NCBI GenBank assembly: GCA_034440555.1
Contig: JAWXCG010000322.1
Coordinates: forward strand, 1-64,000
DNA from: 0-14-3-00-62-12 sp034440555
GTDB taxonomy: Bacteria; Pseudomonadota; Gammaproteobacteria; Xanthomonadales; Ahniellaceae
Direction: 5' to 3'
DNA length: 64,000 bases
In this document: one piece after another, positions 17,531 to 26,916 of the stretch
How the letters are laid out: each line of letters opens with the position of its first letter
How positions within the stretch are numbered: the first letter of the stretch is position 1
Notes under the pieces: model-generated
The model's database searches: none
Told to the model about the DNA's origin: nothing
What the model saw: only the letters and a program-made list of their open reading frames with translations
Made by a program: the position numbers and the translations under genes

Positions 17531-19531
17531 ATGATTTCCCCGATTGCGGCCGAGTTTGAGCAAGCCATTGCGCTCGGTAACACCGAGCAAGCCTTGAATC
17601 TGGCGCAGAATCGAATCAAAGACGCTGCGCTCGATGCCGGCGCCTGGCACTGTTTGGGGCACGCGCTGGATTCCGCGGGCCGGCTGCAGGAATCGGACGC
17701 CGCGTTCCTGCGTGCACGTGAGCTGGCTCCAGGAATGATCCGATATCGCTTCGCTTTGGCCGGCGCATGCTTCATGCGGGGCGACTGGCGGCGCGCTTCT
17801 CGGCATTTTGGCGCCTGCGTCGATACTCAGCCGCAGTGGCGCGACGCATGGACAAACCTGGCACGCGCCGAACTCAAACGCGGCAACCCGGATGCGGCGT
17901 TGGCGGCAGCGACGCGCGCTGTCGATCTGCCGCCAGAGGACCTTGCTGCGCTAAAGCTGCAGGCGATCTGCGCCGAAATGGCCAATGCGTCCGCAGCGGT
18001 TGTGCTGGCTATCCGTGAGCGCATTGCAAAACTCGCGCCCGGCGATCCGGAGTCGCACTTTCTGCTCGCAATGGCACACTGGGCCTCGCGTCGTCACTCG
18101 CAAACGCATGCATGCCTACGGCGCTGCCTGGAGCTCGCACCGGATTACCTCACCGCACGCTGGGTTGTGGCGCAACTGCCGGCGCAGGAACAGTTTCAGA
18201 GCGACGATGATCGTAAGGCTTATCTGGCGCAATGGCGCAGCGGAATGGCGGCAATCGAAGCCATCAACTTCGAGTCTGCAGTCATGCAGACGCATTGCGA
18301 AGCGATCATGCAGATGCATACCAACTTTTACCTGGCATATCTGGGCGGCGCATTGCGTGCTGAGCAGCTGCGCTATGGTGCGCTGATGCAACGCGTCGCC
18401 ACTCGCGTTTGCGGTGACCTGCAGATCGCGCCGCGACCGATCACGCGCCAGCGTCGCCGCATCGGAGTGATCTCCGGCATGCTGCAGCAGCATTCCGTCA
18501 CCAAGTTGTTCATGCTTGCGTTTCTGGGCTTGGATCGCGCCCGCTTCGAGGTGATCGGCTTTTGTCCGCGCAACCTGCGCGACACCTGGAGCGACCGCTA
18601 CGAACGCGAACTCGACGGCTTTCATCTGGGCACCGGAACCCCGCGGCAATGGGCGCGGAAAATTGCCGAGGCGGATCTGGATGTGCTGGTCTATCTCGAC
18701 GTGAGCATGCACGCGCTTGCCAGCGGTCTTGCCGCGCTGCGCCTGGCACCGGTGCAGGCAGTGCTTTGGGGCCATCCGTTCAGCACCGGCCTGAAAAATA
18801 TGGACTGGTTCATCAGTTCGGCCGCGATGGAACCCGATGCATACACAGAACACTACAGCGAACAGACCCTATTGCTGCCCGGCATCGGCTGCGTGTTCGA
18901 TCCGCCGGAATTTGTCCCTGATGCTGCTTTGCTCGATCAGCTATCGCTGTCAGCGCACGGGATCCGCGCTGCATGTCTGCAAAGTGCGGAGAAACTTTCG
19001 CCGCGCCACGACGCATTGTTCGCGCGTCTGCTGCGGCAGGTGCCCGAGTTGCATCTGAGCTTCACGCCCGGCCTGTTGCCCGCCGGCCTGGAGCAATTCA
19101 TTGCGCGCTTGCGCGGTGCCTGCGCGGCAGAGAAAGTGGATTTCGCCAAGCGTGTGACCGTGCATGGGCGATTGAGCCAGACACAATTCGCAGCGGTCAC
19201 GGCGAGCCAGGACTTCGTTCTCGACTCGCTCGATTGGTCGGGCGGCGTGACCGCACTGGAGACCTTTTGGCTGGACAAGCCCATCCTGACTTTGCCCGGA
19301 GCGCTGATGCGCGGCCGGCACACCTATGCGATGCTCAAGTTGATGCAGATCGATGAACTGATTGCAGACGATGAGGATGACTATCTGCGTCGTGCAAGTC
19401 GTCTGGCAACCGACAGCTCCTGGCGAACCCAACTCGCGGAACGCATCGCAGAGAACAAGCATCTCCTCTATCGGGATGTCGCCGTGATCGATGCGCTTTC
19501 CGATTGGCTGACCAGCGTACAACCGGATTAG
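17531..19531 (+). CDS. TPR-containing O-GlcNAc-transferase-like protein (GT41), first of tandem pair
   Basis: Predicted cytoplasmic glycosyltransferase of the SPINDLY/OGT type. Residues 1-220 are helical TPR-like repeats (GNTEQALNLAQNR, GAWHCLGHALDSAG, AWTNLARAELKRGN). From about residue 310 lies the GT41 catalytic region: RRRIGVISGML with the conserved His321 in QQHSV, VLWGHPFSTGL, a YSEQTLLLPG segment, Lys488 in SAEKLSP (position of the UDP-contacting lysine), and GGVTALETFWLDKPILTLPG. 666 aa. In family members these residues bind UDP-GlcNAc, so activity is plausible; acceptor unknown. Starts ATG 17531, divergent from glyA; the next paralogue begins 13 bases after its stop. Confidence 0.82.
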   Translation: MISPIAAEFEQAIALGNTEQALNLAQNRIKDAALDAGAWHCLGHALDSAGRLQESDAAFLRARELAPGMIRYRFALAGACFMRGDWRRASRHFGACVDTQPQWRDAWTNLARAELKRGNPDAALAAATRAVDLPPEDLAALKLQAICAEMANASAAVVLAIRERIAKLAPGDPESHFLLAMAHWASRRHSQTHACLRRCLELAPDYLTARWVVAQLPAQEQFQSDDDRKAYLAQWRSGMAAIEAINFESAVMQTHCEAIMQMHTNFYLAYLGGALRAEQLRYGALMQRVATRVCGDLQIAPRPITRQRRRIGVISGMLQQHSVTKLFMLAFLGLDRARFEVIGFCPRNLRDTWSDRYERELDGFHLGTGTPRQWARKIAEADLDVLVYLDVSMHALASGLAALRLAPVQAVLWGHPFSTGLKNMDWFISSAAMEPDAYTEHYSEQTLLLPGIGCVFDPPEFVPDAALLDQLSLSAHGIRAACLQSAEKLSPRHDALFARLLRQVPELHLSFTPGLLPAGLEQFIARLRGACAAEKVDFAKRVTVHGRLSQTQFAAVTASQDFVLDSLDWSGGVTALETFWLDKPILTLPGALMRGRHTYAMLKLMQIDELIADDEDDYLRRASRLATDSSWRTQLAERIAENKHLLYRDVAVIDALSDWLTSVQPD

Positions 19532-19544
19532 ACGGAACAATCTC

Positions 19545-21767
19545 GTGCACCCCGAACTCGAACAGCATATCCGCAACCGCAACTACGTCGCCGCGCTCGC
19601 ATTCAGCCGTGACTTGTACGATCGCGCGCATTCCGATGGTGAAATCGCTGCGATGCATGGACACGTGCTGCAGCAATTGCGCATGCACAGCGAGGCGAGG
19701 CGGGTGCTTGAGCAAGCCGGCACGCTCCTGCCCAAGCTGCCGTCGATCTGGATCGACCTGGCCGGCGCCTGTATCGCAGTTGCCGACTGGATCGCTGCGA
19801 AGGACGCGGTATCACGCTTTCGAGAATTGGCCCCCGCTTCCGGCGCTGGCATGTTTGCCGAGGCTGAAATCCAACTTGGACTCGGCAATGGCGATTGTGC
19901 CGAAACGCTTTTTCGGCAAGCGGCCGCAACCCATTCGGCCTATTTCGAGCGCCGACTGCAACTTGCTGGCCGTGCCTGCGATGCCCGTGACTTTACCTTG
20001 GCCGGCTGGCACTACCAAGGCTGCATCACGCAGCGACCGGACGCATTGCCGGCACATATCGATTATCTCGCCTGCTTGTTCCAGCAACGCCAGTACGTAA
20101 CGGCTGTCGCGCTGGCTCGGGACGCGGCGAAGCGCTTCCCGGCCGATGCGCGGCTGCTGCATCGATACTCGGTCTTGCTGGATCTGATCGATTGCGATCC
20201 GGCGGAGCGCCTGCAGGTACGCACGCGGTGGCTGGAAAATGCACCCAACTCGGTAGATGCCCACCTCGCCATGGCCAATGCATTAGCCTCGTCGTACGAT
20301 TTCGTCGGCGCGCATCGGCATTGGCAGCGCGCGCGTGAACTCGATCCAACGCAAGTCATTGCACGTTGGACTGCGCTCCACTTTCCTGCACACGTACTTT
20401 TCCAGCCCGCCCAGGCGGGCGACGGTCGAGGGGATTGCGATCATCAGGCGCATGCCTTTGCACAGCGCTGGATGGACGAGCTCTCTTACTTCGATTCGAT
20501 GCCCACCCCAGAGACCGACATCTGCCTGCGCTTGATTCAGAGCTGCGCCAGCCATCACCTCATGTATGCGCAGCAGGACGTGGTCATGCCCTTGTGCAAA
20601 CGCGGCGTCGTGCTTAGCCGATTCTGCGATCAGGCACTGAGTATCGCCCAGTCCGCTCGACCGGCGCAGAGTGCGCGTCCGCGCCGGCGCATCGGCATCG
20701 TCTCGTCCAGCTTCGGCTGGCATTCGGTATCGCGCGTCTGGCGCGAGTTGATGCTCGCCGTCGACCGCACCGCGCTGGAACTCATCTGCTACCACATCGA
20801 TGCCAGCGACGACCACTCGGTGGCCCAATGGCGCGCCCGTGCCGATGCCTTCGTCGAAAGGCAGGGCGACTTGAGCGATTGGCACCGATGCCTGTCCGCG
20901 GCCGATCTGGATGTGCTGATCTTCCTTGACCTCGGCCCACATACAATGGCCCAGGCGTTGGCGACGCGTCGCTACGCGCCGGTGCAGTGCACGACCTGGG
21001 CTCATCCAGTCACCTCCGGACTCAGCACAATCGATTACTTCCTCTCATCGGATTTGATGGAACCCGCAGACGGACAGGTGCATTACTCCGAACAGCTGAT
21101 CCGATTGCCCGGTTTGGCCTGCGCCTATCAGGCCGCGGCCGGGTCGGGCAGTGACATCACCCCTGGGTCAAATATGCACGACGGCGACGGCATACGCTAT
21201 CTCTGCGCGCAGACCAGCCTGAAGTTGCTGCCGGTACACGATGCGCTTTTCACGCGCATCCTGGCGAGCATGACCGGCAGCGTGTTGACCCTCAGTCACG
21301 GCGGCCAGGAACTGGCGAGCGCGGCCATCCGCTCACGAATCGGTCCAGTGTTGAACGCGGGCGGGGTTGATGCGGAGTCAAGGATTCGAGTTCTCGCCCA
21401 CATCCCCTATGCCGACTATCTCAAGCTGCTCGAACAAACCGACGTGCTGCTCGACACCCTGCATTTCTCGGGCTGCCTGACCTCACTCGACGCGCTCAGC
21501 ATGGACATTCCGATCGTTACCCTGCCCGGCACCACGATGCGTGGACGGCAAACGGCAGCGATGTTGCGCGTGCTTGATCTGCCGGAACTGATAGCGCAGG
21601 ACGAGGATGATTATGTTCGCATCGCTACTGGCCTGGGGCGCGATCATCTGTGGCGCAACGCCATCCGGCAACGCATCCGCGAGCGCAAGCACCTCCTGCT
21701 GGATTCAGCGGAGAGCGTGCGCGGGCTTGAGCGCTTGCTGCGCGAAGTTCAGCCGCGCTGCCAATAA
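19545..21767 (+). CDS. TPR-containing O-GlcNAc-transferase-like protein (GT41), second of tandem pair
   Basis: A 740-aa paralogue of the upstream gene with the same plan: N-terminal TPR-like helices (residues 1-300) and a C-terminal GT41 domain. Catalytic-region features are RRRIGIVSSSFGW followed by His393 (HSVSRV), TWAHPVTSGLSTIDYFLS, HYSEQLIRLPG, Lys560 (SLKLLPVHD) and SGCLTSLDALSMDIP. The start is GTG 19545, 13 bases after the first gene, so the pair is probably one transcript. The two proteins are clearly diverged outside these motifs, pointing to an old duplication with different acceptors. Confidence 0.82.
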   Translation: MHPELEQHIRNRNYVAALAFSRDLYDRAHSDGEIAAMHGHVLQQLRMHSEARRVLEQAGTLLPKLPSIWIDLAGACIAVADWIAAKDAVSRFRELAPASGAGMFAEAEIQLGLGNGDCAETLFRQAAATHSAYFERRLQLAGRACDARDFTLAGWHYQGCITQRPDALPAHIDYLACLFQQRQYVTAVALARDAAKRFPADARLLHRYSVLLDLIDCDPAERLQVRTRWLENAPNSVDAHLAMANALASSYDFVGAHRHWQRARELDPTQVIARWTALHFPAHVLFQPAQAGDGRGDCDHQAHAFAQRWMDELSYFDSMPTPETDICLRLIQSCASHHLMYAQQDVVMPLCKRGVVLSRFCDQALSIAQSARPAQSARPRRRIGIVSSSFGWHSVSRVWRELMLAVDRTALELICYHIDASDDHSVAQWRARADAFVERQGDLSDWHRCLSAADLDVLIFLDLGPHTMAQALATRRYAPVQCTTWAHPVTSGLSTIDYFLSSDLMEPADGQVHYSEQLIRLPGLACAYQAAAGSGSDITPGSNMHDGDGIRYLCAQTSLKLLPVHDALFTRILASMTGSVLTLSHGGQELASAAIRSRIGPVLNAGGVDAESRIRVLAHIPYADYLKLLEQTDVLLDTLHFSGCLTSLDALSMDIPIVTLPGTTMRGRQTAAMLRVLDLPELIAQDEDDYVRIATGLGRDHLWRNAIRQRIRERKHLLLDSAESVRGLERLLREVQPRCQ

Positions 21768-21826
21768 GATTAGGCGAATCGACGCGAGCCACACGATGTT
21801 TTATCGTCGCTGATTGCGTCAAGCCA

Positions 21827-22111
21827 TCAGATTCGCAGCACCTGCTCGAAAGCGGACGTGAATCGATGGCCGTCGAATAGCGTAGTTCCTTGCAATATCC
21901 AGCGCATGGCGCGGCGAAGTTGCGCCAGTTCGTCGAGGTGTTGCGACCAATGCACGGCGCGCGCGCAGATCGGCCGCGTCGATCGCCGTGAAGGCGTCCA
22001 GCCCGGCTCAGCCATCTCGTCACGCTCGTTCAAGCTGATGAAAAACAGCTTTCCGGCCTGATAAGTGGTGAACGCGAGGCTGGAGTTTTTACTCAGCCAA
22101 CCAGGAGACAA
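21827..22111 (-). pseudogene. Gene relic: head of a TIGR03032-like frame joined to a GT41-like tail
   Basis: A 94-codon frame with only a TTG to start. Its first part (WLSKNSSLAFTTYQAGKLFF) resembles the N-terminal region of TIGR03032-family proteins, often found beside TPR/glycosyltransferase genes. Its last part (LAQLRRAMRW, then TTLFDGHRFTSAFEQVLR) looks like the C-terminal helix of a GT41 protein. The middle is low-complexity and basic. I read it as a deletion scar of one or two lost genes on the strand opposite to the tandem GT41 pair. Both resemblances are from memory of family patterns. Confidence 0.4.
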
Positions 22112-22383
22112 ACAAACGCGAGGCGGTAATTTCGACCTTGGCTTCTGGTTGGGACACGCGATCGGCTCAAAGACGGTGGCCAGCGACGTTGACCCGGATA
22201 GCTGCGCGTTCAGCGCCTGGCGCTCCGCCTGCCCTGCTACGCCGCCATTCGCGCCGCCAGCTCAGGCACGCGCCGTAGCCGCTTGCCTACTGGATGTCAG
22301 CACATTACCCGCCGAATTGGCTGGACTTGCCTGCCTCAAGCCCGGACAATTCGCGCCCTTTCCCCGACTTAGCCGATTCCGCC

Positions 22384-24045
22384 ATGCAATACATCTACAC
22401 CATGAATGGGGTGAGCAAAACTGTGCCGCCCAAGCGCACGATTATCAAGGACATCTCGCTGTCCTTTTTTCCGGGCGCGAAGATCGGCCTGCTCGGTGTG
22501 AACGGCTCGGGCAAGTCGACGGTGTTGCGCATCATGGCGGGCGTAGACACCGAGTTCAACGGAGAGGCGCGTCCACAACCGGGCATCAAAATCGGATACC
22601 TGGAACAAGAGCCGAAGCTCAATCCGGAAAACAGCGTGCGCCAGGAAGTCGAGCTGGGCATGGGTGAAGTGATGGCAGCCAAAACCCGCTTGGACGCGGT
22701 CTACACTGCTTATGCCGAGCCCGATGCCGATTTTGATGCGTTGGCCGCGGAGCAAGCGCGCCTGGAGGCGATCATCGCCGCAGCCGACGGGCACAACCTC
22801 GAACACCAATTCGAAATCGCCGCGGATGCGCTGCGACTGCCCGACTGGGACGCGAAGGTTGGCACGCTTTCCGGCGGTGAGAAGCGACGTGTGGCCCTGT
22901 GCAAACTGCTGCTGTCAAAACCCGACATGTTGCTGTTGGATGAACCGACCAACCATCTCGACGCCGAGTCGGTGGCCTGGCTCGAACAGTTTCTGACGCG
23001 CTACACCGGCACCGTGGTTGCGGTGACCCATGATCGCTATTTCCTCGATAACGCTGCCGAGTGGATCCTGGAACTCGACCGCGGCCGCGGCATTCCGTGG
23101 AAGGGCAACTATTCTTCATGGCTGGAGCAGAAAGACGCGCGATTGGCCCAGGAAGAATCCGGTGAGAAATCGCGGCGCAAGGCGCTGCAGCAGGAGTTGG
23201 AGTGGGTGCGGCAAAACGCCAAGGGACGTCAGTCCAAGAGCAAGGCACGTCTAGCGCGCTTCGAAGAGCTCAATTCAGTCGAGTACCAGAAGCGCAACGA
23301 AACCAACGAAATCTATATCCCGATTGGCGAACGTCTCGGCGACAATGTCATCGAATTCAAGAACGTGAGCAAAGGCTTCGGCGACAATCTGTTGATCGAT
23401 GATCTCACGTTCAAACTGCCGCCCGGCGCGATTGTTGGCGTGGTCGGCCCGAACGGCGCCGGCAAGTCGACACTGTTCAAGATGATCATCGGCCAGGAAA
23501 AGCCGGATTCAGGTGAGGTGTCGATCGGCAAGTCCGTGCAGCTCGCCTACGTCGACCAGAGCCGCGACGCGCTGAATCCAGAAAACAATGTTTGGCAGGA
23601 AGTCTCCGGCGGGCGCGACATGATCACCGTCGGAAAGTACGAAACGCCGTCACGTGGCTATATCGGTCGCTTCAACTTCAAGGGCGCCGATCAGCAAAAA
23701 CTTGTCGGGCAATTGTCGGGAGGAGAGCGCGGCCGACTGCATCTCGCCAAGACGCTGACCACTGGCGGCAATGTGTTGCTGCTTGACGAACCGTCCAACG
23801 ATCTGGACATCGAAACCCTGCGCGCGCTCGAAGAAGCTCTGCTTGAATTTCCCGGATGTGCGGTAATCATCTCGCATGATCGCTGGTTTCTCGACCGCAT
23901 CTGCACGCACATTCTTGCCTTCGAAGGCGATTCGCACGTCGAGTTCTTCAATGGAAACTACAAGGAATACGATGTAGATCGCCATCGCCGCCTTGGCTCA
24001 GACGCCGACCAGCCGCACCGACTGCGCTTCAAAGCACTGAAGTAA
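22384..24045 (+). CDS. ettA: Energy-dependent translational throttle protein EttA (ABC-F)
   Basis: ABC-F ATPase that binds the ribosomal E site and gates entry into elongation according to ATP/ADP. The 553-aa product starts MQYIYTMNGVSK, the family N-terminus; the longer open frame upstream is not homologous. Two ABC cassettes are visible: Walker A GVNGSGKST and GPNGAGKST, signatures LSGGEKRR and LSGGERGR, and Walker B LLLDEPTN and LLLDEPSN. The arm/linker between them is rich in charged residues (QSKSKARLARFEEL). EttA is not a transporter and has no obvious link to its sugar-gene neighbours. Confidence 0.95.
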   Translation: MQYIYTMNGVSKTVPPKRTIIKDISLSFFPGAKIGLLGVNGSGKSTVLRIMAGVDTEFNGEARPQPGIKIGYLEQEPKLNPENSVRQEVELGMGEVMAAKTRLDAVYTAYAEPDADFDALAAEQARLEAIIAAADGHNLEHQFEIAADALRLPDWDAKVGTLSGGEKRRVALCKLLLSKPDMLLLDEPTNHLDAESVAWLEQFLTRYTGTVVAVTHDRYFLDNAAEWILELDRGRGIPWKGNYSSWLEQKDARLAQEESGEKSRRKALQQELEWVRQNAKGRQSKSKARLARFEELNSVEYQKRNETNEIYIPIGERLGDNVIEFKNVSKGFGDNLLIDDLTFKLPPGAIVGVVGPNGAGKSTLFKMIIGQEKPDSGEVSIGKSVQLAYVDQSRDALNPENNVWQEVSGGRDMITVGKYETPSRGYIGRFNFKGADQQKLVGQLSGGERGRLHLAKTLTTGGNVLLLDEPSNDLDIETLRALEEALLEFPGCAVIISHDRWFLDRICTHILAFEGDSHVEFFNGNYKEYDVDRHRRLGSDADQPHRLRFKALK

Positions 24046-24130
24046 GAGTTCGCCAGGACCTGAACTCATCGCCATTGTCGTTGTAGAGCCAGTCTTGCGC
24101 CAATACTCTTCACTTGGGACGTTTGGGCGC

Positions 24131-24173
24131 GTGTAGGGTGGGTGCAAAGTATGGGAGCTAGCCCCGCTCCACA
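24131..24173. repeat. Truncated arm of the TAGGGTGGGT palindromic repeat
   Basis: GTGTAGGGTGGGTGCAA matches the left arm of the units at 8764-8914, then diverges into TATGGGAGCTAGCCCCGCTCC. It lies in the 144-base gap between convergent ettA and the polysaccharide operon, which otherwise holds nothing recognisable. Confidence 0.5.
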
Positions 24174-24189
24174 TGAGTGTCATCCCATG

Positions 24190-25059
24190 TCACTTCGATA
24201 ACCACGCACGCGGCAGTCCACGAAACAGGAACGCCACGGCGATTCCCAGCACGATGATTACCCGCGGCCATCCAAAACGCGCGCGGTGCTTGAGCAAGAA
24301 ACGACCGAGCCCGAGATGTTTATGCCAGGCCACGAACACCGGCCGCGCATGGCTGGAGCTGCCCTGACGGTGGGTCACGCGCACTTCGTTCGCAACCGCG
24401 ACGCGCGAACCTGCGGCATGCACACGTGCGCATAGGTCCAGGTCTTCGCCGTGCAGAAAGAACGACTCATCGAAGCGGCCAATGCGCTCAAATAATGCCC
24501 GCGGCAGCAGCATCAAGGCGCCAGAGCAGGCGTCTACATACTGCACGGCATCGGCAGTACGCGGCAGGTGCACGCCCGCTCCGCTGAGTCCCAGGCTTGC
24601 AAGTTGATCGCGCAACAGGCGCATGGGTGTCGGTGTCACTCGGCGCGCGGCAGGCTCTTCGCGGCCCAGTGCGTCGCGCACGTCGGCTCCGAGCAAGCCA
24701 ATGTCCGGACGCTCAGCAACGATCGCAAGCAGTGCTCGCAGCGTTCCCTGCTCGACCAGACAATCCGGATTGAGGAACAACAACCATGGCGCACTTCCGC
24801 GCGCAGCACCTCGATTGCATGCCGTACCGAAGCCCAGGTTGCGCTTGCTGACCTCCAAGCCAAATCGGGCCTCTCCAGAAAAGCGATTCGCCACGCGTTG
24901 CGGCCAGCCATCGTCAGAAGTGTTGTCGAACACGATTACCGAAGTGTCGCCCTCGGCGAGCAATGCCCGCGCGACGCAGTCTTCGAGCAATGATCCGCTG
25001 TTACAAGCGACAATCACCATATCAACGCGAGCGCCCGTGGGTACAGCATCGACGCTCAC
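24190..25059 (-). CDS. Family 2 glycosyltransferase (rhamnosyltransferase-like)
   Basis: Predicted GT-A nucleotide-sugar transferase for the O-antigen-type polysaccharide. Features: VDMVIVACNSGSLLEDC at the N-terminus, NLGFGTACNRGA, LLFLNPDCLVE (the DxD-like metal site as NPDC), then DACSGALMLLPR and FDESFFLHGEDLDLCAR, the acceptor/catalytic ED motif. A hydrophobic C-terminal segment (VIIVLGIAVAFLF) suggests membrane association. I chose GTG 25059, which overlaps the preceding stop as GTGA, giving 289 aa; the frame further upstream lies inside the preceding gene. Last gene of the operon. Confidence 0.83.
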   Translation of the reverse strand: MSVDAVPTGARVDMVIVACNSGSLLEDCVARALLAEGDTSVIVFDNTSDDGWPQRVANRFSGEARFGLEVSKRNLGFGTACNRGAARGSAPWLLFLNPDCLVEQGTLRALLAIVAERPDIGLLGADVRDALGREEPAARRVTPTPMRLLRDQLASLGLSGAGVHLPRTADAVQYVDACSGALMLLPRALFERIGRFDESFFLHGEDLDLCARVHAAGSRVAVANEVRVTHRQGSSSHARPVFVAWHKHLGLGRFLLKHRARFGWPRVIIVLGIAVAFLFRGLPRAWLSK

Positions 25060-26891
25060 GCCAATGCGCCCTTCGCGGTATTCGACTCGTCCACAATTCG
25101 CTCCCACAGAATTGGCCACGCTTCCATCGCGTCGGCGGTTTGCCGGAGCCGCTTTGCGAGTCCTGATGCGAATCCCGCAGCATCGTTGCTCGCGTCGCCA
25201 TGCAGTTGTGGCACCTGAGTTTGCACCAGGGCACGCCCATTGACGGTAACGATGGCACGCAGGTCTGCGATCCAATGCAGGGGCGCATCGGGTCCGGCTT
25301 CCTCCACGATGCGTTGCAGTCGATTGATCAAATCACTACGCACGAACTGAAGATATTCCGATGCGTAGGCATTCAATGCCTTCGGCGAACTCTGCGCCAG
25401 GTCGCGTAACAACGCAGCTGCGGTCTGCATGCGATCCGCGCCGACATGCGCGCGGATGTCGCCGGCGCGCGCGGCGAGGAAATCGGCGACGAAGCGATTG
25501 AAATCAGGAGTCGACGCCTGTTTGCCGACTTCTTCGGCAGCGCCGCGGCCGCCATCGATGTGTCCGATCGAATCTGGCAAGTGCGCGAAAACGGTTTGCG
25601 GCCGCATTGTGCGCATCATTGAACTGAACCCCAGCCCCGCTGAACCGGCAAAAGGCAACGCGAACGGCATGAAGTCGCGCGCATCCAGTGTCAGTGGCAA
25701 GTCCATGCTTTGCTGGGTCAGCCCGGTGCGACGCGCACCTGACCACAAACTGCCGCGCCGTAGTTGTGCCAGATAGAGCTCTCGGTCTGAATTGAACGAA
25801 GCGCGACTCTGAGCATCGAGCAGAAAGAGGTCCTCTGTGGAGAGCGAACGCGGTGCACCGCGCGCACCGGAAATCGTTCCGGCGACGACAATATCGCCCA
25901 CATCGACAAGAAATTCCGACAAGGCCACGCCACGCAAATCGCCCGCCTTCCATACGCTGGAGCGATCCGAATCGAGCAGGCTACCGAGCGAAGCACCGCA
26001 GGCAAGATCATGCTCACGCAGCAGTCCGTCTACTTGTGGCGCGGGCACTCCGGCCGCCATCGCCTCGGATTGCGCAGCAAAGAAGCGCGCCGAGACCTGT
26101 TCAACGGGACGCAAGTCCATGCCCCGACGAAATTCCGCATGCCGATGCAAAGGCCACTGCGCATGTTCATCCAACAACAGGTTGCGTTTCCCGGCGAGCA
26201 GCGGCAACGCGAGATTGAACATCTGGCCAGCGGTTGTCGCCGCGCGTGTCCCGATCAGCAGATCGAGCGCATGCACAAGACGGGAGTCCGCACCAGCCAG
26301 TTTCCTGATGCGTGCGTGCCATTCAACGGCATCGATCAGCCGGGTAGGGCAACCGGCCACGTTGCCAAGTGCCTCGAGTTGCGCCTTGTGTTGTGCGCGA
26401 GTCCCGGCGCTCGACGAGCTGCTCAACAGCGTGATCTGAGCGACGTGATCGCGCCAATCGGGCGTTTCGGCAAGCGATTGCAGCAAACGCGCCGAAGCCT
26501 CGATTCGATCACCTACGCGCAGCAACATCTGCATCGGTGCTGGGCTGGTGCGTTGCGCTCGCTCTTGCATCGCAGCGATGAAATCCTGTTCGGAAATCAG
26601 CAGTCGGCGGGTGACCAGGCTATCGATAACGCGCGCGATTCCTTCCGCCGGCGCCGAGGGAATCACTTGACGCACGGCCTGCGTGTGTTCGGCCAGGCTG
26701 AGAAAACTGCGGCAGCGATCCAACGCCTGCAACACCTGGTGCGTCATCAGGTGCGTCTGCTCATCGCGCGTGCGAAACACACACTCGCCGCCGCCAAGAT
26801 CCGCAGCACTGCCAAGTACCGATGCAAAAAGTGGCGCGTTTGCGTCTGTTGGCGCGCGCGGAGTTGCGTCCATTGAAAAACTGAATTCCAT
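25056..26891 (-). CDS. Unassigned 611-aa protein in polysaccharide operon (PqqD-like N-terminus, GT-A-like body)
   Basis: No confident family assignment. Residues 40-110 (THLMTHQVLQALDRCRSFLS, then EHTQAVRQVIPSAP and VIDSLVTRRLLISEQDF) resemble PqqD-type winged-helix domains. Residues 120-460 have strand-like and acidic segments (HVAQITLLSSSS, NLLLDEHAQWPLHRHAEFRR, FMPFALPFAGSAGLGFSSMM, FAHLPDSIGHI) that recall a nucleotide-sugar transferase, without a clear DxD. The C-terminal 150 residues are helical. No signal peptide or membrane span. ATG 26891; it ends in a GTGA overlap with the downstream glycosyltransferase, so both belong to one polysaccharide operon. It may glycosylate or scaffold the lipid-linked chain; this is a guess. 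Confidence 0.6.
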   Translation of the reverse strand: MEFSFSMDATPRAPTDANAPLFASVLGSAADLGGGECVFRTRDEQTHLMTHQVLQALDRCRSFLSLAEHTQAVRQVIPSAPAEGIARVIDSLVTRRLLISEQDFIAAMQERAQRTSPAPMQMLLRVGDRIEASARLLQSLAETPDWRDHVAQITLLSSSSSAGTRAQHKAQLEALGNVAGCPTRLIDAVEWHARIRKLAGADSRLVHALDLLIGTRAATTAGQMFNLALPLLAGKRNLLLDEHAQWPLHRHAEFRRGMDLRPVEQVSARFFAAQSEAMAAGVPAPQVDGLLREHDLACGASLGSLLDSDRSSVWKAGDLRGVALSEFLVDVGDIVVAGTISGARGAPRSLSTEDLFLLDAQSRASFNSDRELYLAQLRRGSLWSGARRTGLTQQSMDLPLTLDARDFMPFALPFAGSAGLGFSSMMRTMRPQTVFAHLPDSIGHIDGGRGAAEEVGKQASTPDFNRFVADFLAARAGDIRAHVGADRMQTAAALLRDLAQSSPKALNAYASEYLQFVRSDLINRLQRIVEEAGPDAPLHWIADLRAIVTVNGRALVQTQVPQLHGDASNDAAGFASGLAKRLRQTADAMEAWPILWERIVDESNTAKGALA

Positions 26892-26916
26892 GCTTGGCTC
26901 CGGAACCTATATTTAC

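Noticed and set aside
22065..22667. Plus-strand 200-codon frame running into ettA
   Set aside because: It overlaps ettA in another frame and shows no domain; Pro/Ala/Arg-rich as expected for a shadow frame.
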